From Gordonia alkaliphila (GTDB taxonomy: Bacteria; Actinomycetota; Actinomycetes; Mycobacteriales; Mycobacteriaceae): DNA of 64,000 nucleotides. The translations under genes were made by a program, and so were the position numbers. Each line of letters starts with the position of its first letter. The first letter of the stretch is position 1. Location of the stretch: NCBI RefSeq assembly GCF_023017165.1, contig NZ_JALKBW010000001.1, positions 620,001 to 684,000 on the forward strand. The letters are read 5' to 3'. The notes under the pieces are model-generated. The model was not told where the DNA came from. It was given only the letters and a program-made list of their open reading frames with translations, and searched no databases. Below, in pieces: positions 54,580 through 63,127 of the stretch.

Positions 54580-55329
54580 GTGGACATCACCGTCGAAGCC
54601 TGGCGCCAGGACCGCCCGGACGCCCCCGGCCGCTTCGAGAGCTACGTGGTCACGGGCGTCACGCCGCAGATGTCGCTGCTCGATGTGCTCGATCTGCTGA
54701 ACTCCCAGCTGGTGGCCGCGGGCGACGAGCCCGTCGCCTTCGACTCGGACTGTCGGGAGGGCATCTGCGGCGCGTGCGGGATCACCGTGAACGGCCGGCC
54801 GCACGGCCCGGTGCCGAACACGCCGACGTGCCTGCAGCACCTCGCGCAGTTCCCGGAGACCACGCACCTGCGCGTGGAGCCGTTCCGCGCCCACGCCTTT
54901 CCGGTGGTGCGCGACCTGGCGGTGGACCGATCCGCACTGGACCGGGTGATCCAGGTCGGCGGCCACGTGGACGTGATGACCGGGCAGGCCGCCGACGCCG
55001 ACGCCGAACTGATCGGCCACGACACCGCCGAGCGGGCCCTCGACTTCGGCGCCTGTATCGGGTGCGGCGCGTGCGTGGCCGCGTGCCCGAACGGCTCGGC
55101 CCACCTGTTCGCCGGCGCCAAACTGCTCCACCTGTCGCAGCTGAGCTACGGCAAGCAGGAGCGCGGTCGCCGCGCCCGCGCGGTCGCCGGCAGCCTCGAC
55201 CACGATTTCGGCCCGTGCTCGAGCTTCGGCGAATGCGCGCAGGTCTGCCCGGCGGACATCGACCTGTCCGCGGTGGCCGCGGTGAATCGGGAGGCTGTGC
55301 GCGCGGCCTTCCGCCGTCGACCTGACTGA
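54580..55329 (+). CDS. sdhB: Succinate dehydrogenase iron-sulfur subunit
   Basis: 249 residues from a GTG at 54580, eight bases after the sdhA stop; the longer frame from 54367 lies inside sdhA and is not the real start. [2Fe-2S] ligands are C58, C63, C66 and C84 (CREGICGACG ... PTC). CIGCGACVAACPNG and CSSFGECAQVCP supply the ligands of the [4Fe-4S] and [3Fe-4S] clusters. It connects the flavin in SdhA with the quinone site. Confidence 0.96.
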   Translation: MDITVEAWRQDRPDAPGRFESYVVTGVTPQMSLLDVLDLLNSQLVAAGDEPVAFDSDCREGICGACGITVNGRPHGPVPNTPTCLQHLAQFPETTHLRVEPFRAHAFPVVRDLAVDRSALDRVIQVGGHVDVMTGQAADADAELIGHDTAERALDFGACIGCGACVAACPNGSAHLFAGAKLLHLSQLSYGKQERGRRARAVAGSLDHDFGPCSSFGECAQVCPADIDLSAVAAVNREAVRAAFRRRPD

Positions 55330-55345
55330 CCGGTAAGGTAGGCCC

Positions 55346-55822
55346 ATGGCTACCGAATCCCCGACGTACTCCCTGCGTAAGCGCCTGCCCGCGAATCGTC
55401 TCGGCAACACCCTGTTCTCGCTCGGCATGGTCGCGCGGGTGCCCTACTTCGGCACGGTGCTGCCCATGGTCCAGGAGATGCGGCCGGGCTACTGCCGCGT
55501 GTCGTCGCCGAACTGGTTCGGCGTGCACAACCACCTCGGCACCTTCCACGCCATCGCCGCCTGCAACCTCGCCGAGGCCGCGATGGGCATGCTGATGGAG
55601 GCGACGACGCCCACCAGCCACCGCTGGATCCCCAAGGCGATGAACGTGCAGTACCTGGCCAAGGCGAAGACCCGGCTCACCGCGCACGCCGAGCTGGCCG
55701 AGCCCATCGACTTCGCGGCGATCGACGACGGCGCCGAGGTGGTGGTGAGCATTCGAATCTGCGACACCGGCGGCGCCGAAGTGGTCCACGCCGACATCAC
55801 CACGTGGGTCACCCGCGCCTGA
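55346..55822 (+). CDS. DUF4442 hotdog-fold protein, putative thioesterase
   Basis: 158 residues. NWFGVHNHLGTFHAIAACNLAEAAMG is the characteristic helix region of DUF4442 proteins, with the acidic residue expected in hotdog thioesterases. It starts 16 bases after sdhB and could be co-transcribed with it. The substrate is unknown; the family is thought to cleave acyl-CoA thioesters. Confidence 0.85.
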   Translation: MATESPTYSLRKRLPANRLGNTLFSLGMVARVPYFGTVLPMVQEMRPGYCRVSSPNWFGVHNHLGTFHAIAACNLAEAAMGMLMEATTPTSHRWIPKAMNVQYLAKAKTRLTAHAELAEPIDFAAIDDGAEVVVSIRICDTGGAEVVHADITTWVTRA

Positions 55823-55921
55823 CCCCGGCCCTACGCTGCTCTCAGGTACGACAAGTAGTGTTATGCGCGACAATTCCCCCGTCGTTTCCGCGGGGCGTAC
55901 ACGTGACGAAGGACCAATGCC

Positions 55922-56662
55922 TTGAGTGCCAACCGTGTGATCGATCCGCGCGCTGCTGAAAAGCGCCGTTCCCTCCTCATCACCTTCGCCGCCGTCATGG
56001 CGCTCGTGGTGATCGCCGCCGGTGTGATCATCTGGGCGGTCAACCGCGGCGACAGCGGCAGCGGCGGGACCGCGGTGCCGACGACGGGGGTCACCACCGA
56101 CAACGCCATCCGTATCTCCGCTGCACCGGCGGGCAGCACTCCGCCGGTCGTCATCACCGTGACCGAGGACTTCCAGTGCCCGGCGTGCAAGAGCTTCGAA
56201 GAGCTCATGGGACCGACGCTGAACGGTTTCACGGACAACCCGAAGGTCGCCGTCGACTACGTGACGATCAACATGCTCGACAGCATGTCGTCGACCGAGT
56301 ACTCCACGCGCGCGGCCAACGCGTCGATGTGCGTTGCCGAGAAGACCGGCAAGGACGGCGACTTCGCCACCTGGATGAAGTTCCACAACGCGCTGTTCGT
56401 CTCGCAGCCCGCCGAGGGCGGCGCCGGCCTGTCCGACTCGCAGATCATCTCGATCGCCAAGGAGTCCGGCGTCGAGGGCATCGACAGCTGCATCAAGAAC
56501 GTCGAGTACCGCAACTGGATCGACGACACCTCGGCGAAGGCGATGAGCCAGCCCGGCTTCGAAGGCACCCCGAGCGTCCGCATCAACGGCGACGTGGTGC
56601 AGCTGAGCACCCCCGACGACCTGCAGGCCAAGGTGGACGCCATCCTCGAGGGCGCTAAGTGA
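55922..56662 (+). CDS. DsbA-like thiol oxidoreductase, membrane-anchored
   Basis: 246 residues, started at TTG 55922 because GAAGGA lies eight bases before it and no in-frame ATG fits better. Residues 18-41 are a transmembrane anchor (LLITFAAVMALVVIAAGVII). The active site is CPAC (C86-C89) in VTEDFQCPACKSFEELMG, and a cis-proline is expected in FEGTPSVRING. The fold is that of the thioredoxin_4/DsbA group. It probably introduces disulfides into exported proteins and is re-oxidised by the overlapping VKOR gene. Confidence 0.92.
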   Translation: MSANRVIDPRAAEKRRSLLITFAAVMALVVIAAGVIIWAVNRGDSGSGGTAVPTTGVTTDNAIRISAAPAGSTPPVVITVTEDFQCPACKSFEELMGPTLNGFTDNPKVAVDYVTINMLDSMSSTEYSTRAANASMCVAEKTGKDGDFATWMKFHNALFVSQPAEGGAGLSDSQIISIAKESGVEGIDSCIKNVEYRNWIDDTSAKAMSQPGFEGTPSVRINGDVVQLSTPDDLQAKVDAILEGAK

Positions 56663-57321
56663 CCACCACGGTGGACGCCGACACCGGCGGCGACCCCGGA
56701 GCGGACCCCGCTCCGGTCGCCCAGCCCGACGCGTCCGTCACGCAGAAGCTGCTGGAGCTGCGCCCGATCGGCGCCGTCGCCTCGTGGGTGATGCTGGTCT
56801 GCGGCATCCTCGGCATAGCCGGATCCGCGGCGCTCTCCATCGAGCGCGTCGAACTGTTCAAGAACCCCGCCTACTCGGCGTCGTGCAATTTCAGCCCGGT
56901 GCTGTCGTGCACGTCGGTGATGAAGACCGAGCAGGCCGAGTTCCTGAACTTCCCGAACCCGTTCCTCGGACTCCCGGCGTTCGCGGTGATCCTGGTGACG
57001 GCGCTGCTCTCGCTCGGCAAGATCGCGCTGCCTCGCTGGTACTGGATCGGCCAGACCCTGATCACCGCGGTCGGCTTCGTGTTCGTCAATTACCTTGCCT
57101 TCCAGAGCATTTACCGCATCGGCGCGCTCTGCCCGTACTGCATGGTGGTTTGGACGGTCACCCCGATCATTCTGGTGTTGAGCCTCTCGCGCGCCCTCGG
57201 CGACGGCCCGCGCCTGTCGCTGGTGCGCGATGCCTCGTGGATCGTGCTGGCCGCCTGGTACCTGATCGTCATCATCGCCGCCGGTGAGCGGTTCTGGTAC
57301 TACTGGAAGACTCTGTTCTGA
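56659..57321 (+). CDS. VKOR-family quinone-dependent disulfide reoxidase
   Basis: 220-residue membrane protein with about five transmembrane helices. The GTG start overlaps the DsbA stop (GTGA). The two cysteine pairs are C76/C84 in the outer loop (CNFSPVLSC) and C158/C161 in CPYCMVVW. Bacterial VKOR homologues pass electrons from DsbA to menaquinone, in place of DsbB. The gene's 3-prime end overlaps that of mftG by 22 bp in the opposite orientation. Confidence 0.94.
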   Translation: MTTTVDADTGGDPGADPAPVAQPDASVTQKLLELRPIGAVASWVMLVCGILGIAGSAALSIERVELFKNPAYSASCNFSPVLSCTSVMKTEQAEFLNFPNPFLGLPAFAVILVTALLSLGKIALPRWYWIGQTLITAVGFVFVNYLAFQSIYRIGALCPYCMVVWTVTPIILVLSLSRALGDGPRLSLVRDASWIVLAAWYLIVIIAAGERFWYYWKTLF

Positions 57322-58625
57322 CCGGTTAGTCCTTCAGCGATCGCCCACGCGACCATCGCGTTGGTCGCGTGGGGGCCGCTGTGGACGGGCCCGGGCAGTA
57401 CCGACCCGTCCACCACACGCAGCCCGCGCAGTGCGCGGAAGCTCCCGAGGTGGTCCACGTCCGGTCCACCGAGTGGCAGGGTGCCCGTCGCATGTTGGGA
57501 CATGCCGATCGTCGGATCGATCTCGATCGAGCCGGGCACCACGAGTTCGGCGAACTCCGCCGCCGCCAACATCTGCGCGACCTGCGCTGCGCCGCGGTCC
57601 ATCCGGGCCAGCGACTCCGGGGTCGGCGCACCCAGATCCAGACCTACTTGGTCGACCGCACCGCGGGTCGGCTCGAGCATGTCGGTCACGCCGATCGGCA
57701 CCCCGCGCTCCGCGTGCCCGCCGAGGAAACGCGCGAAATCGCCGCTGTAGCACCGGATCTCGAGGCCGTCGTCGGTGTGCACCACCGACTGCAGCAGCGC
57801 CGGCGCCCGCAGGCTCCGCCGTGGCGTGAACCGCACCAGCCGCTCCGCATGCTCGTGGGTCGGCAAGCGCGGCAGCCCGAGGGCGTGCAGGACCCCGCTG
57901 CGCAGCAGCAGGTCCGCGGTGCCGAGAGTGCCGGCGGCGAGGATCACTTCACCGGCCGCGACGGTCTCGCCGCCGATCCGTACCCCGTGCGCACGCCGGC
58001 CGTCGTGCACGATCTCCGCCACCGTCGTCTCGCCGAGCACCGTGAGCCCGGGCGTCGGCGACGACAGGAAGGCGTCGGCGGCGGTGAACCGGCGGCCCGC
58101 GCGCCGATTGCTCCGTACGCGAACCAGTCCGGGGCGCGACCAGGCGCCGCGTGTCGGCGGGCCCAGCCGCGGCGTCCAGTACTGTTCGAAGGCCGCGGCG
58201 ACGTCGCCGAGTTCGTCGTCGGCGAAGGACGAGACGCTCATGGCCCCGCCCCCGACGTCACCGCCGTCGAGCGCGGTGAAGGCCGCGGCACACCGTTCGG
58301 TGGTCCACCACGAGGGCCACTCGTCGAGGTCCACGAGGTGGGGCCGGAGGAAGTAGCCGCCGTTGATCGCGGCCGATCCCCCGAGCCCGCGGCCGCGGAC
58401 CACCGGTCGACGACGAATCTCGGCCACCGGTGCACTGCGTTCCGGATCATCGAGGGGCAGCCGGGTCAGCGCCGTGATCGACGGATCCGGCAGCCGCCCG
58501 GGGCCGCGTTCGACGAGCAGTACCGACCGATCCCCGGCCGCGGCCAGCCGACCGGCCACGATGGCGCCCGCGGTACCCGCACCGACCACCACCACGTCCA
58601 CCGACGCCGGCGGTTGCGCGGCCAT
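57300..58625 (-). CDS. mftG: Mycofactocin system GMC-family oxidoreductase MftG
   Basis: 441-residue flavoenzyme. FAD-binding VVVVGAGTAGAIVAGRLAAAG at the start, GRGLGGSAAINGGYFLRPH, and the end VVDGSVLPGPVHSGPHATNAMVAWAIAEG are typical of the GMC family. In mycobacteria MftG is linked to passing electrons from reduced mycofactocin to respiration. It follows mftF after three bases in the same operon. Its short length for a GMC enzyme is normal for MftG. Confidence 0.92.
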   Translation of the reverse strand: MAAQPPASVDVVVVGAGTAGAIVAGRLAAAGDRSVLLVERGPGRLPDPSITALTRLPLDDPERSAPVAEIRRRPVVRGRGLGGSAAINGGYFLRPHLVDLDEWPSWWTTERCAAAFTALDGGDVGGGAMSVSSFADDELGDVAAAFEQYWTPRLGPPTRGAWSRPGLVRVRSNRRAGRRFTAADAFLSSPTPGLTVLGETTVAEIVHDGRRAHGVRIGGETVAAGEVILAAGTLGTADLLLRSGVLHALGLPRLPTHEHAERLVRFTPRRSLRAPALLQSVVHTDDGLEIRCYSGDFARFLGGHAERGVPIGVTDMLEPTRGAVDQVGLDLGAPTPESLARMDRGAAQVAQMLAAAEFAELVVPGSIEIDPTIGMSQHATGTLPLGGPDVDHLGSFRALRGLRVVDGSVLPGPVHSGPHATNAMVAWAIAEGLTGQNRVFQ

Positions 58626-58628
58626 CGG

Positions 58629-60029
58629 TCAGAGCCTCAGGACCGGAACCAGGGCCGCCGGACTGGCTGCGGTCAGCACGCCCTGCCACAGGCCCGCACC
58701 GTAGGCCAGGTCGTCGAGTCTGCGCATGAGGACGAAGCCGAGCGGTCCCACCGCCGGGGGCCTCGACTGCAGCACTTGATCGCGCAGCCACCAGACGGCG
58801 CCCTCGGCCACCGCCAGTTGCAGCACCACCCGACGGAAGCGTGGAATCACCAGTGCCGCCAGCAGAGTGAGCGGCCAGTAATGCCGCAACAGGGCCTGGC
58901 TGGCCTGCAGCAGGCCCCACCCGATGCCGCGGCCGGTCGCGGACGCGGCGATCACGTCGCGCCCGGGGACCCCGGCGAGCAGCTGCCGGGTGCGGTACAT
59001 GGAGTACAGCGCCACCACCGACGCCAGCAGCAGGCCGATCCGCGTGCGAGTCATCAGGCCGACCACCGCGAGCGCCATCGCTGCCGTCGCCATCACCGGT
59101 GCCGCCGTGGTGCCGTGCCGGCCGGCCAGCTGGGCGGCACCGGTCCCGTAGTAGCGCCGACGGTTCAGCAGCTCGCGCAGCGACTCGCGATGATCGTGGC
59201 GGACGTGCGCGATCGGGTCGTAGTACACGCGCCACCCGGCGGCGTGGGTGCGCCAGCAGAGGTCCACGTCCTCGGCCACTCGCAACGACTCGTCGAAGCC
59301 GAGGAAGGCGGACCTACGGACCACCATGGCCGCGCTGGGGACGTAGGCGAGCGCCGTGCCGGGTGCGACTGGCGCCTCGGTCGGCCCCATGTCCAGGGAG
59401 GAGTGCGCGTTGGCGTAGCGGGCCACCACCGAACCGCCCGACGGCAGGCGGCGGCCCACCACGCGGGGAGCCACGATGGCGACCTTAGGATCGGAGAAGT
59501 GCCCGAGCAGGATGATCAGCCAGTCCCGCGTGGGCACGGTATCCGAGTCGAGGAAGGCGACGAACTCGGTCTGCGCGGCGGCCAGTCCGGCGTTGCGCGC
59601 GGCGGCCGGGCCGCGGTTGACGTCGAAGCGGATCAGCGTCACGCCGTCGGGCACCCGCAGCGGCACCGCGGAACCGTCGTCGACCACGATCACCCGTCGG
59701 TCGGCGAGGGCCGCCAGCATGGTGTCGACGCCGGATTGGTTGTCGCGCACCGGAATCACCACGGTCACCGCATCGGTGTTCGGTCCGTTCATCGGGCGCG
59801 GCAAGCCGATACCGGAGTCCAGAAGGGTGCGCGCGAGCCCGCGGGTGGCGGCGTCGTACACGGAGATCCGGCCGTCCGCCGAGGTCATGCCCAGCGCCGC
59901 ATCGGAGAGCTTGAGGACGCGGGTGGGTGAGCCCCCGACCAGGTAGCGCAGGTCGCCGTTGCGCACGCACCGCCGGTCGATCTGCACCTCGAAGCCGTCC
60001 GGCAGCGCCGTCTCGGCGGGCCCGGTCAC
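58629..60029 (-). CDS. mftF: Mycofactocin glycosyltransferase MftF
   Basis: Family 2 glycosyltransferase, about 466 residues from GTG 60029. I prefer this start because it overlaps the mftE stop (GTGA); an ATG at 60059 would add ten residues and overlap mftE by 34 bp. GT2 features are [19 protein letters not shown], the DxD-type FLDSDTVP and EDVDLCWR. The C-terminal third has about three hydrophobic segments. MftF adds glucose units to pre-mycofactocin. Confidence 0.93.
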   Translation of the reverse strand: MTGPAETALPDGFEVQIDRRCVRNGDLRYLVGGSPTRVLKLSDAALGMTSADGRISVYDAATRGLARTLLDSGIGLPRPMNGPNTDAVTVVIPVRDNQSGVDTMLAALADRRVIVVDDGSAVPLRVPDGVTLIRFDVNRGPAAARNAGLAAAQTEFVAFLDSDTVPTRDWLIILLGHFSDPKVAIVAPRVVGRRLPSGGSVVARYANAHSSLDMGPTEAPVAPGTALAYVPSAAMVVRRSAFLGFDESLRVAEDVDLCWRTHAAGWRVYYDPIAHVRHDHRESLRELLNRRRYYGTGAAQLAGRHGTTAAPVMATAAMALAVVGLMTRTRIGLLLASVVALYSMYRTRQLLAGVPGRDVIAASATGRGIGWGLLQASQALLRHYWPLTLLAALVIPRFRRVVLQLAVAEGAVWWLRDQVLQSRPPAVGPLGFVLMRRLDDLAYGAGLWQGVLTAASPAALVPVLRL

Positions 60030-60751
60030 CGCAGCCGCCCCGCGTCGTCGACGGTCCACTCGGTCAGCGCGCGAGTCAACGTCGCGGCGACCTCCTCGAG
60101 ATCCCGCGCCCCGTGCGCCGCATCGGCGCCGACCGGATCACCGAGCACCCCGTTCGGACTGACCCCGGCCGTGCCGACGGCCCGCAAGTCGTCGAGCAGT
60201 TCGACGATGGGCGCGGTGTTCCCCGCCTCGGCCCGATCCATCCGCACGCGCTCCGGCGAGATGTCCAGCAGCACAGCGGTTTCCGTGCGTCCGGCGTGTG
60301 CATCGGCACCCGGGAAGGCGCACGGGAACCACGCTGCGTCCCGACTCTCGGCGCGCAGCTGCGCCACCGCCGCCACCACCGCGGCGCCGTTGCCGCCGTG
60401 CGCGTTGACGAAGACGAGACGCTGCGCCCACCGGCACGCGCTGCGCCCGAACTCCAGCAGCAGAAGGGTCAGCGCCTCGGTGCCGATCGAGATGGTGCCG
60501 GGGAAGCCCTCGTGTTCGCCCGAGGCCCCGTACTCCACGGTCGGCGCCAGCAGGACCCGCGGCGCCGCGGGGGCGGCCGTACCGAGTGCCGCCACCGCGC
60601 GGGCGGCCACCGCCTCGCCGATGCGGGAATCGGTGTCCAACGGCAGGTGCGGCCCGTGCTGTTCGAACGAGCCGACGGGAACCACGAGCGTCACCGCGGC
60701 ACCGGCGAGGTCGGGCCACACCGTCGAGGCGAGTCGCGGGACGGCATTCAT
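60026..60751 (-). CDS. mftE: Mycofactocin peptidase MftE (creatininase family)
   Basis: 241 residues from ATG 60751 (MNAVPRLAS); the open frame continues upstream but without family resemblance. Metal-binding residues lie in [15 protein letters not shown] and VNAHGGNG, with [10 protein letters not shown] and [10 protein letters not shown]. MftE releases the modified Val-Tyr core of MftA. It is the first gene of an mftE-mftF-mftG operon, separate from mftD. Confidence 0.93.
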   Translation of the reverse strand: MNAVPRLASTVWPDLAGAAVTLVVPVGSFEQHGPHLPLDTDSRIGEAVAARAVAALGTAAPAAPRVLLAPTVEYGASGEHEGFPGTISIGTEALTLLLLEFGRSACRWAQRLVFVNAHGGNGAAVVAAVAQLRAESRDAAWFPCAFPGADAHAGRTETAVLLDISPERVRMDRAEAGNTAPIVELLDDLRAVGTAGVSPNGVLGDPVGADAAHGARDLEEVAATLTRALTEWTVDDAGRLR

Positions 60752-60941
60752 TGCACCGACTCTACCGACGCGCCCGCCCCCGGTGAACCCCACCGTCCAA
60801 TGTTCGCCCCGCTGCGCGCACCGCCAGAACCAGAGACCACAGGAGTTGCCTGCCTCACAGTTGTGTAATGCTGAAGTCAACGGTCAGATGACCCGCACCG
60901 CTCGTGAGAATTCGCTTGTGACAATTCGGAGGTACTTCGCA
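60752..60941. promoter_or_regulatory. Divergent promoter region between mftE and mcr
   Basis: 190 bp between two divergently read operons. TTGCCT and TAATGC near 60847 and 60867 are a weak promoter-like pair for the plus-strand gene, with too short a spacer for confidence. No KstR-type operator is visible here. Confidence 0.4.
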
Positions 60942-62054
60942 GTGACTACGCCCAGCCGTCCTTCCTCGGGTCGTTCCGGCCCCCTCGCCGCCATTCGCGT
61001 CATCGAGTTCGCCGGCATCGGCCCGGGCCCGCACGCGGCCATGCTGCTGGCCGACCTCGGCGCCGACGTGATCCGCGTCCAGCGTCCCGGCGAACTCCCC
61101 AAGGAAGGCCGCAAGGCCGACGCCCTGCTGCGCGGTCGCCGCGTGGTGGAGGCCAACCTGAAGAACCCGGCCGACCGCGAGACCATCCTGAACCTCGTGG
61201 CCAAGGCCGACGTGGTGATCGAAGGCTTCCGCCCCGGCGTGATGGAACGTCTCGGCTTCGGGCCCGACGACCTCGCCGCGGTGAACCCGGGCCTCGTCTA
61301 CGGCCGCATGACCGGCTGGGGCCAGGACGGCCCGCGCGCCGAGCTCGCCGGCCACGACATGAACTACATTTCGCTCACCGGCATGCTGCATGCGATCGGC
61401 CGCGCGGACGAAAAGCCCACTCCCCCACTGAATTTCGTCGGCGACTTCGGCGGCGGCTCGATGTTCCTCGTGGTCGGCGTCCTGGCCGCGCTCGTCGAAC
61501 GCAGCATCTCCGGTAAGGGCGAGGTGATCGACGCCGCGATGGTCGACGGCGCCTCGGTGCTCGGCCAGATGATGTGGGCCTTCCGCGGCACCGGCCTCTG
61601 GCAGGACCGGCGCGGCGTGAACCTGCTCGACACCGGCGCACCGTTCTACGAGGTGTACGAGACCTCGGACGGCAAGTGGATGGCGGTCGGCGCGATCGAG
61701 CCGCAGTTCTACGCGCAGCTGCTGGCCGGCCTCGAACTGGATCCGGAGTCGCTGCCCAATCAGCTCGACATGTCGCGCTGGCCGGAGCTCAAGGAGAAGT
61801 TCATCGAGGTCTTCGCCACCAAGACCCGCGACGAGTGGGCGGCGATCTTCGACGGCACCGATGCCTGCGTCTCGGCCATCCTCGACTTCACCGAGGCCCC
61901 GAACGATCCGCACCTGGCCGCCCGCGGCTCGCTGGTGGAGATCGACGGCGTGATGCAGGCCCAGGTGGCCCCGCGCTTCGGCCGCTCGGCCACCGAGACC
62001 CCCGAGGCCCCGGCACGCGAGGCCACCGACCCGGCCACCGTCTGGCAGGACTGA
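60942..62054 (+). CDS. mcr: Alpha-methylacyl-CoA racemase (Mcr-like, CaiB/BaiF family)
   Basis: 370 residues from GTG 60942, with CGGAGG about ten bases upstream; open frame before this point overlaps mftE and is not coding. The start [23 protein letters not shown] matches the racemase branch of the family. The catalytic pair of M. tuberculosis MCR (H126, D156) corresponds to H138 (GHDMNYIS) and D168 (GDFGGGSM), with identical spacing. The enzyme interconverts (R)- and (S)-2-methylacyl-CoA, needed for beta-oxidation of methyl-branched and sterol side chains. Confidence 0.93.
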   Translation: MTTPSRPSSGRSGPLAAIRVIEFAGIGPGPHAAMLLADLGADVIRVQRPGELPKEGRKADALLRGRRVVEANLKNPADRETILNLVAKADVVIEGFRPGVMERLGFGPDDLAAVNPGLVYGRMTGWGQDGPRAELAGHDMNYISLTGMLHAIGRADEKPTPPLNFVGDFGGGSMFLVVGVLAALVERSISGKGEVIDAAMVDGASVLGQMMWAFRGTGLWQDRRGVNLLDTGAPFYEVYETSDGKWMAVGAIEPQFYAQLLAGLELDPESLPNQLDMSRWPELKEKFIEVFATKTRDEWAAIFDGTDACVSAILDFTEAPNDPHLAARGSLVEIDGVMQAQVAPRFGRSATETPEAPAREATDPATVWQD

Positions 62055-62075
62055 CGCACGGACTGATCGACCAGG

Positions 62076-62106
62076 AAGGCCCGGACCGCGACGCGGTCCG
62101 GGCCTT
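62076..62106. terminator. Shared terminator between convergent mcr and SDR genes
   Basis: Perfect 13-bp stem AAGGCCCGGACCG / CGGTCCGGGCCTT (62076-62088, 62094-62106) with a five-base loop. It is A/T-flanked on both sides, so it can serve both strands. Confidence 0.85.
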
Positions 62107-62136
62107 TCCGGTGTCATACGGGGCACTAGCGAAGTG

Positions 62137-62937
62137 CTAGACCTTGGTCGCACCCATGTCGATCTCGAGCTCCGAACCGGTGATGGCGGCGGCGGTCGAC
62201 AGGTAGAAGACGGCGTCGGTGAGGTCGTCGACGCTGGCGACCGGGTAGTGGTCCATCATCGACGGGAAGTGGCGGCCCCAGTTCTGGAAGGCCTTGATCG
62301 CCTCGGTGTCTTCGAGGCCCATCGCCGTGTGCACGGCGTAGGGGTGCACGGTGTTGACGCGGATCTTCTCCGGGCCGAGCTCCTTGGCCGCGGTCTGCGC
62401 CAGGCCGCGCAAGCCGAACTTCGACGCCGAGTACGACGCCTGCACCGGCATCGCCTTGATGCCCGCACACGACGAGACGATCACGATGCTGCCGCCGTTG
62501 CCTGCCTCGAGCATCACCGGAATCGCGGCCTTGAGCGTCTTCCAGGTGCCGACCAGATTCACGTCGACCACGTCGGTGAACTGCTCCTCGGTCATCTCCC
62601 AGGTGAGGCCCCAGGTGAGGATGCCGGCGTTCGCGATGACGTGGTCGAGGCGCCCGAACCGCTCGACGCCGTCGGCGAGCAGCTGCCGCTGGAACTCCAG
62701 ATCGCGGGTGTCGCCCTGGCGCGCCAGAATCGTGCCGCCGGCCTCTTCCACGAGGCGGACGGTCTCGGCGAGATCGTCGGCGGTCGCGGGCGGATAGGTC
62801 GTGTGGTCGGCGACGCGGTCGGCGATGTCCATGCCGATGATCGACGCACCCTCGCGCGCGAAACGAATGGCGTGGTTACGCCCCTGACCACGGGCGATAC
62901 CCGTGATGTACACAACCTGACCGTCGAACTGTCCCAT
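62137..62937 (-). CDS. Mycofactocin-coupled SDR family oxidoreductase
   Basis: 266-residue NAD-dependent short-chain dehydrogenase. TGIARGQG (residues 12-19), NAGILTWG, and catalytic S and YxxxK in VSSCAG...SYSASKFG are in place. GIARGQGRNHAIRFAREGASIIGMDI with extra residues after the second strand is characteristic of the mycofactocin-associated subfamily, which holds its nicotinamide cofactor tightly and regenerates it through mycofactocin. The substrate is unknown; the KstR-like site upstream suggests a sterol or a related alcohol. AGAAAGG is a good ribosome binding site before the ATG. Confidence 0.92.
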   Translation of the reverse strand: MGQFDGQVVYITGIARGQGRNHAIRFAREGASIIGMDIADRVADHTTYPPATADDLAETVRLVEEAGGTILARQGDTRDLEFQRQLLADGVERFGRLDHVIANAGILTWGLTWEMTEEQFTDVVDVNLVGTWKTLKAAIPVMLEAGNGGSIVIVSSCAGIKAMPVQASYSASKFGLRGLAQTAAKELGPEKIRVNTVHPYAVHTAMGLEDTEAIKAFQNWGRHFPSMMDHYPVASVDDLTDAVFYLSTAAAITGSELEIDMGATKV

Positions 62938-62976
62938 TACCGAAACGCCTTTCTAGAGCACACGTAGTCGCCGAAC

Positions 62977-62990
62977 TGTAACACGTTCTA
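62977..62990 (-). promoter_or_regulatory. KstR-type operator upstream of the SDR gene
   Basis: TAGAACGTGTTACA on the minus strand is an exact match to TnnAACnnGTTnnA, the palindrome bound by the cholesterol-catabolism repressor KstR in mycobacteria. It ends 40 bases before the SDR start codon, where a repressor could block the promoter. Confidence 0.65.
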
Positions 62991-63026
62991 GTCTGGGCGA
63001 CGGTCGCGCCCGACGCCTCTTCCCGT

Positions 63027-63041
63027 CCCCCACGGTGGGGG
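63027..63041. other. Small hairpin between SDR promoter and mftD end
   Basis: CCCCCA-CGG-TGGGGG, 6-bp stem with three-base loop. It may add to termination of mftD transcripts. Confidence 0.4.
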
Positions 63042-63048
63042 ATGCGAA

Positions 63049-63111
63049 ACGGTTCCCCGCCCGGTGTCGGCACGCTGGTGACAGCGCGGCCGACCCCGGA
63101 CGGGGAACCGT
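63049..63111 (-). terminator. Long three-tier hairpin after mftD
   Basis: An outer 16-bp stem (63049-63064 with 63096-63111, one mismatch) encloses GTCGGC/GCCGAC and CGCTG/CAGCG stems stacked inside. It begins 17 bases after the mftD stop and separates mftD from the SDR gene, which has its own promoter. Confidence 0.8.
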
Positions 63112-63127
63112 GTTCGGGCGGTGACGA

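Noticed and set aside
57369-59930. 853-codon plus-strand frame across mftG and mftF
   Set aside because: Antisense to two recognisable enzymes; its Arg/His/Gln-rich composition is that of a shadow frame.
60171-60941. Upstream extension of the mcr frame by 257 codons
   Set aside because: It is antisense to mftE; the racemase family start and a ribosome binding site lie at 60942.
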